From assembly GCF_015832195.1 (NCBI RefSeq), contig NC_052027.1, positions 14,132,149 to 14,196,148 on the forward strand: 64,000 nucleotides of DNA, in the 5' to 3' direction. Below the pieces are notes generated by a model. The model did not search any database and was not told where the DNA came from. It was given only the letters and a program-made list of their open reading frames with translations. Source of the stretch: Motacilla alba alba (lineage: Eukaryota; Chordata; Aves; Passeriformes; Motacillidae). The stretch's first letter is position 1, and each line of letters opens with the position of its first letter. Below are positions 52,620 through 64,000 of the stretch, in pieces. The translations under genes were made by a program, and so were the position numbers.

Positions 52620-55600
52620 GTACCCTCACTTTGCTTTGAGCCCACAGACACACATACACACTATTTCCCCATTAATGGAATCCTTCTCCAGTCCATTTGT
52701 AAGCACCTGAGTGCCCACACAGCCTCTCCTGCCTGCAGGCAGGGTATTGCAGAGAGTGCCTGGCTGTTATTTACTGGGCCAGGTGGGATAATAAATGCTT
52801 GAGCTGCCCACCTTGCACTGTAGAGAACAGGGAGCAACTGCTCTTGGCTTATCCCTCTATAGAAACTCTTCAGACATCTTCCCCAGGGAGAACAGTCCCA
52901 ACCTAGAGAAATGCTTTGTAAAAAGAAGCTCTTCCATACTCGGGCTGTTATTTATTTCCCCTTTCTTTATTCTGAGCATCTTTTTCTCACGGTCAAACTG
53001 TAAATCCTCTTCAAGGCAGGAGCTGAGCTAGGACTGTGACACCGATTTTCTGTCCTCACCAAATACCTTTCCAGTGAACAGGGAAGCTGCCCCTTTGCTT
53101 TCCTTTCTTCCCACAATGGTTTTCACACCATTTTGGGACCAGCCCTTCACAGCAAAGCTGAGCAGCTGCTGTTCTACATTAACCCTCAGGAGCTCCAGCT
53201 GAGATCAAGCTCCTCTGCCCTTACACTGTAATTTTGGCATGAAGGCTTCACACCTTCTCACCAGGGTTTCACAGCCCACCTTGACCTGCAGGACTGGGAC
53301 AATCCCACACACAAACCCACTGCACTCCCTCAGCATTTTCCAGCCTGCTCTCAAAAGTGTGTTCAGGTTGCCTTGAGGAGGAAATAACAGAGGCTGCAGG
53401 ACAACTACCTCAGTGGCAGCCCTGGTACCCCTGGAGAAAATGGACAGAAGGAAGACCAGGACCTCTGAGGCATCTGCAGAGGAAGAGGAAGGATGAAAAC
53501 ATAGCTGAAGCTGCCCAGTGCCACAAAAAAAGCAAGGACAGCTTTGCTAGAGCACCAGGTGCCAGCAACCCAGCACTGCAGGGAGAAAAGGCAACCCTGG
53601 AGCAAAGTGAACCCTCAGCTGTACAGAGCTGTGCCCTTAACAGCTGATTTTCTCCTGGATCCCCACTGGCTCTGCAGGACTCACTCTCCCCCAGCCCAAA
53701 TTTCTCCTAGAGCACCAGGCATCCCCACAACCAGCAGTCCTAGACCATGTAATGAAAGTTGAAAATACAACAGAACCCAGTTTCAGTGCAAACCACTCTT
53801 TAATTTTCCTCTTTGTACAACAGAGCCAGCCACTTACAAAGTGCTAGTCTAAAAAACAGTCTGGTATTACAGCACACACACACCAGCCAAAGCCCAGCAG
53901 CTCCGAGGCAGAGAAAGCAGAGCTGGGCTGCTTGTTCTGCAGTACAACAGAGTCTGTTCAGGATCTGAGATTGAACCCCACAGATGCATTTCTCAGTGTC
54001 AGCACAGGCAGGGAGGCGAGGAAGAGGACAAAGGCTACTTCAGATTGATTTATCTTTTAAAAAGATCTTTTATTGTCCTCCCTTTCCTCTATTCCCCATT
54101 TTGGAATGCCCACATGACTTACTTTCAGGGTAAAACAAAAAAATGCTGATTAGCATAATTTCAGTGCAGTGCTACAGCTTAAAAGTTGCTTTTTGCATGC
54201 TCCCCTCAGTAATAAGGAAAAAAAATTCAATATTAAGAGTTGCAAAAATAAAAATAAAAACTAAACAGCAGAAGCAACTAAGCTATTGTGATCTCAAAAT
54301 TTAAATTTTAATGCTTTGAAGATAATTCCACAAGGGAGAATCATATCAGCAGCATGCTGGCTAGAGACAATACCCCCTCCTCCTCCCCATCACTTTCCCG
54401 TGCCCGGGCAAAGGGCTGCCTGGTGCTGCTCTCCCAGGGTGCAGGCACAGGCACGCTGCAATTTCAGGCACTGCCTGTTGCCCGGGGCTGCAGAAAGGTG
54501 GGGCTGAGGTGGCGAGTTTGGAGTTAAATGGATGAGCACTGCTGACCACCACCACAGAAGGTGATGGCCAGCACTGAAGCCACAGCAGCTGTAAGCACAT
54601 ATTCCAGAGGGAACAAAAAGCACACTGATAGCCAGTCTCAGCCTTTCATTCTGCCAACACACTTGGATCTAAGAAGGAAAAACCCTCCTGTTTGGTTCAC
54701 TACCTTGAGCTAGATGTTTCCCTAAAAAAATACAGGCTAAGGCTCTGGAATTTTTCCCATTTTTCACATGGAAGACCAGTTCTCCACTGAGACTTACAGG
54801 AATCTCTTTTCAAGAAAGCTGGACTTGAATCCTAAAAAGCAGCACGCAGTAAAGCACGACAGAGGGAAGAGCATTTGCCAGTTGTGACTGGCAAAGGATG
54901 GAGCAGAACCACTGAACAGCAGAGGCAAACAGGACCTGGGACAGGACTATGACACCTGTAGCCCCACAGAGGGTGATCAGATGAGGATGCAAAAGGCAGC
55001 ACTCAAGGGTGGAGGAGGGCTGAAAGAGCAGTCCAAAAAAACCAAAGTTGCAAGAGAAAAGGCTGAAAACTCACACAATCCATTGCACTGTTCTATCACC
55101 CATACAGGTGACAGCTCTGGGGACACAGTGCTGAGCTTGGCTGGAGACATAAATGAGCAAAAAAGGATAAAAATGCTGTCACTGCACAAACCATAGGAGA
55201 AATGCTGGCAGCAGAAAAGTGCTTACAGAGCAGCCTGGAAGTGAGGGGTGTAGGAGATGGAAAAGACAAGAAATCCTCAATGTTGTGGATGGTGTTTTTC
55301 TGCAGAAGAACAGGAGCCAGAGCAGCTGTAACCTGCATCTCCAAGGGGATCAGCCTGCACACATGCCACACCACAGGCAGGTATGATTCACTTCTGGCCA
55401 AGATTCCTGCATCACTGGATTCAGTGTTCACATGAAAAATGCTGAGTCAAAACTGCCCAGGAGAGCCTCAAATGCATCAGTGAAAGGATGCAAGCAGAGA
55501 AACATTTGCTGCTTTGCCAGGGGACCTAGGTACAATGGCAGAGACTGCAACAGACCAGATGTACAAAGATTTGAACTGAGCTCCAGAAAGGGTGCAGGAG

Positions 55601-55815
55601 GCCTCCCTGACACAAGCAGGGCCCAATAGCAACACCAGAGAGTTGGCAGGAAGCCCAAATGCCGATTCACAGAATCGTACCCACCACTCTCCTCCACGGG
55701 CCCCTCCAGGCTCAGCTGTGCCTGGCCTCCAGCTCAGGCTGTCCTCTCCCAACCCCAGCTGCAACCCTCAGCCCAAGAACCACAGCCCCAGCCCCTGCCT
55801 CTAGCCACACAGCTC
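52620..55815. other. Intergenic DNA between convergent EMC3 and USP4
   Basis: No splice-bounded coding block is visible. On the minus strand an ATTAAA lies near 53800 and an AATAAA near 54066. These could be distal USP4 poly(A) sites, but this is inference. The open frames here are short and have no recognisable protein. Confidence 0.6.
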
Positions 55816-55835
55816 AGCCAGATTTTAAAAAGAAC

Positions 55836-55841
55836 TTTATT
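55836..55841 (-). terminator. USP4: USP4 poly(A) signal AATAAA
   Basis: AATAAA on the minus strand, about 215 nt beyond the USP4 stop codon, implying a short 3' untranslated region. Confidence 0.75.
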
Positions 55842-56056
55842 GAAGCTCCAATATATATTATTTTTGGCCTCTAAATACCCAAGTGTCAGCACCTATTCCT
55901 GGCTCTTCAGTGCTATTCTGCAACCCCCAGCACCGAATCTCTCAGTGCTTGATTTTCTGCTTGACCCCTACAGAAGGAAGAAAAATTTTCAGGCGCCTCA
56001 GGCATTGCTTTACAAGAGCAACCACTACCAAGGTGGCTGAGTGCTGGAGGTGGTGC

Positions 56057-61248
<5,192 letters not shown>

Positions 61249-64000
61249 CTGTTTGAAAGATAGGTATTTCCATGGGTTATTTCCACTGCCAAGAAGCACA
61301 GCAGGTTGGACCAATATGAACCAGTATGAACTCAGTTCAAGTCTCTCCAACAGTACAAGAGGGTTGTGCTGTCCTCATGCTACAGAGCAGTTTCTTGAAC
61401 ATACCCCATGGCTCACAGTGGCACAGGACACACACCTGCAAATGACTCAGCTGCCATCCTCCCTGTCTTTATTCCTAATACAAACCCGTATTATCAATCA
61501 CCTCCCAAGACACTACCCTGACAACTCCACTGTGCTTCAACCAGTGAAAAATACTAAATGTACTTTGAAATTCCTCTGACAGTGTTTGCTCCCCCTGGAG
61601 AAAAAAATCTTGTTGATACCTTGGGTCTTGCATTCTGCCAGCCTCTCAATCAGTTTTATGGCCTGAGCTCACATCACTGAGCAGCTAATGTTTCATAAAA
61701 CCAAGAGTCTGGAAACATCTGCTTCACAGAAAAATCCAAGGACAGTAAACAAACAAGAAAAATTCTGGAAGACAACAAACAGCCTGGGAGAACAGTGAGG
61801 AGACTGTGACGCAGTTTGTGCCCTGGGTGAAACAGCAAATGAGGTATTTGCAGCTGTCAGAGGAGAGGCAAAAGTAACCACGTGGTCCAACACTATCACA
61901 CTGTTTGCTTCAGGCCTATTCATTACAAAAGATTCATTTTCAGGAATGCCAAGTCACACTGCTCTTTAATTTAGTGAGTCACCTGTCCCAGATTTATCTT
62001 AAAACTGAAAGAGAAAGAAAGATTTCATGAAAAGATGTCACTACACATAATGACCTAGACCACAGTCACATATCTGAATGCCTCAAACTCTTAACAATTC
62101 TCTTCCATTAGACAAGCCACTCCCCTTCTCTCAAGAGCTGAGAAACATTTTTTATTCCTGTGTTCAGAGCAGGGAGGAGAACAAATTTCAGAGCTGTAAT
62201 TCTGCTTCATCCGACTTACAACAAAAAAGGATCCCAGCTTGGGGCTTGGACTGAGTTCAGCAGTGTACATGAAGGAAAACATCCTGCCAGGGAGTCCCAG
62301 CCCACCAAGAACACAAGAGCTCAGAGTCAGCATAAGAATCCAATGCCAGCAGCTGTTGAGGTTCTCTAGGCTGTCAGTGCTACTCAGCTGGACACCAGCA
62401 CTGTATATCATCCACACCTCCTAAAGCTTCCTGAGAAACAGCACCACAAAAAGGTGAATTATTTCACTTAGTACTGTTTAAACCTCAAAAGGCCATACTC
62501 AGTCCCAGAATACAAGCTGTGATTAATGAAGTCTTATGCGACCCTTAGCCTGGACTCCTGTAACACAGCTCAGTGCGTGCCACTCCTGTGATGCCTCTCA
62601 CACCACCTACACTGCTCTGCAAGCAGCAATTAATGAAGCCCCATTTGCACTCCACCCTCAAGCACCTGAATGAAGCCCTGCCCATGAGAAGGAGCAGATG
62701 GGACAGAAATAAAAGACTATTCCCACAGGTAGGAGTCATCCCTCACAAACACCCAGCATGCAGCATCCCATACACTCTGCAGAGAGCATCTCACACACTT
62801 CTCATCACAACACAACAGCTGATTACTCAAGTGTCCCTCTACCCACTCCACCTCAGAACATCTTTTATATACTAGTACTAAAAGCAGATATATCAGAATC
62901 AAGACCAGTCATTTTTATGATCTCCTGAGCAACAGCTATCCCTTGAAAAAAGAACCAAACCCAAAGTACTTTATGTACAGTGTAACAGGCTGTAGAGCTG
63001 ATACTGGGAATTTTGCTGGACAATACCCCATAATTCTGTATGTTACAACCTAATTGAAATAATAGAACATGAAAGTGATGCTACTCCAGATGACACAACA
63101 TGGTTTTAGAAGTCAGAAACATTAGCTCAGCTGCTACCACACTTCTGGATACTGGCTAATTGCCTTTATAATTCATGACAACTCAGAAGTGTCCGAAAAC
63201 TGCTAAGTAATAGGGTAACACTTGACCAGTCTTTATCAGCATTATGGAGGTTCAGGTGTGTGGTTTCAATTCAGAAAGGAGGCTGTGAGCAATGAGGTAA
63301 CTTTTGTTCCATTGCACAATGAAGGTAAAGCAAGTGCACAGAAGAATGGAAGCTACGAAGGACAGAGGTACAGGAAAGGACACTGAAAGCAAAAATTACT
63401 CTGAGCTAAACACCAGGCTAATAATATAGGTTGTATGTTACTGAAACATTCCCTCCCAGGTGCTGGGATCTGTGACATTAACTCCAGCTGCAAAACACTA
63501 TGTGACCACAAACCAATCTACAGCAACAATCGAGAAGTCTATTTTGAAAGAGAATGAAGAAAGGCAGGAAGAAATGCTTTGCAGAAGCTGCCAAACAGCA
63601 GCTGAAGGGGGTTACTACTGCACAACAACCCACAGATGCTGCTGAGAAGCCACAAAAGGGTTAAAAGTAGACAGTAAGAATAAACACATGATTGGAAAAA
63701 AAACTGGGAGAAACTGCTGCACATATTCTGATCTCTTCTAGGAAGTGGAGGTACTCCTCATCTGTTTACTTTCTTTCATAATACCAGAACACATACAAAC
63801 AAGTAAACTAAGAGATCAGAGACTGAAAATGCAACTTTCTTAAGACAGCGGACAGTTTGCCCCGTAGAACCTAGTCAAAGGATTTTGCCAGTCTTGCAGA
63901 GGAACAAGATTAAAACCAATGAAGAATTCACACCGGAGGTTTATACAAGGCTTAAATAAATACAAGTTTATTTTGGAAAGGACGCAAACCCACATTTCAC
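61249..64000 (-). other. USP4: USP4 intron running to the window edge
   Basis: The first USP4 exon seen begins with a clear acceptor at 61,249/61,248 and enters mid-codon, so an upstream exon must exist. I looked for the expected upstream peptide region on the minus strand and saw none before 64,000, so this intron is over 2.7 kb. An AATAAA with T-rich flanks lies at 63,967-63,972. Confidence 0.65.
63967..63972 (-). terminator. Minus-strand AATAAA inside the inferred USP4 intron
   Basis: AATAAACTTGTATTTATTT on the minus strand looks like a working poly(A) region rather than a chance hexamer. It may be an intronic poly(A) site of USP4, the end of a nested transcript, or chance. Confidence 0.3.

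Noticed and set aside
55660..55700. ATTCACAGAATCGTACCCAC as a possible antisense CR1 end
   Set aside because: Only the CACAGAATC start resembles CR1. The following bases do not continue the match.

Overview
This window is vertebrate nuclear DNA, most likely from a bird. Every protein-coding gene is broken into short exons with GT-AG introns (one GC-AG). Three stretches match my memory of the CR1 LINE family that dominates bird and reptile genomes. The FANCD2 protein read from the exons is 1,445 residues, close to the bird and human lengths. No bacterial, viral or plasmid gene organisation is visible.

Layout from left to right. (1) Positions 1-4780, minus strand: the 5' end of a gene I could not name, with a likely non-coding first exon in a GC-rich patch (low edge 4643) and two coding exons (797-853 and 58-197); the gene continues off the left edge. 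(2) About 4.8-11.1 kb: no coding exons I can support. (3) 11,249-11,636, minus strand: BRK1, the smallest subunit of the WAVE actin-nucleation complex, complete in three exons. (4) 11,695-46,054, minus strand: FANCD2, the DNA-crosslink-repair protein monoubiquitinated by the Fanconi core complex, complete in 43 coding exons whose phases all join. Its stop codon is only 58 nt from the BRK1 start. (5) About 47.2-47.5 kb: a CpG-rich divergent promoter between FANCD2 and EMC3. (6) 47,516-52,500, plus strand: EMC3, an insertase subunit of the ER membrane protein complex, complete in eight exons (261 aa). (7) 52.6-55.8 kb: non-coding. (8) 56,057-61,248, minus strand: the last nine exons of USP4, a ubiquitin-specific protease, convergent with EMC3; the rest lies beyond 64,000. 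(9) 61,249-64,000: USP4 intron.

The order EMC3-FANCD2-BRK1 is the same as on human 3p25. USP4 beside EMC3 is a different arrangement from human, where USP4 is at 3p21.31. The genes are housekeeping and do not form one pathway: crosslink repair (FANCD2), membrane protein insertion (EMC3), actin regulation (BRK1) and deubiquitination (USP4).

I found no undescribed system. The best leads are structural: the near-overlap of FANCD2 and BRK1, a perfect 11-bp hairpin that puts a FANCD2 5' splice site in its loop, an array of three abutting hairpins in a FANCD2 intron, a GC-AG intron, and the unnamed gene at the left edge.
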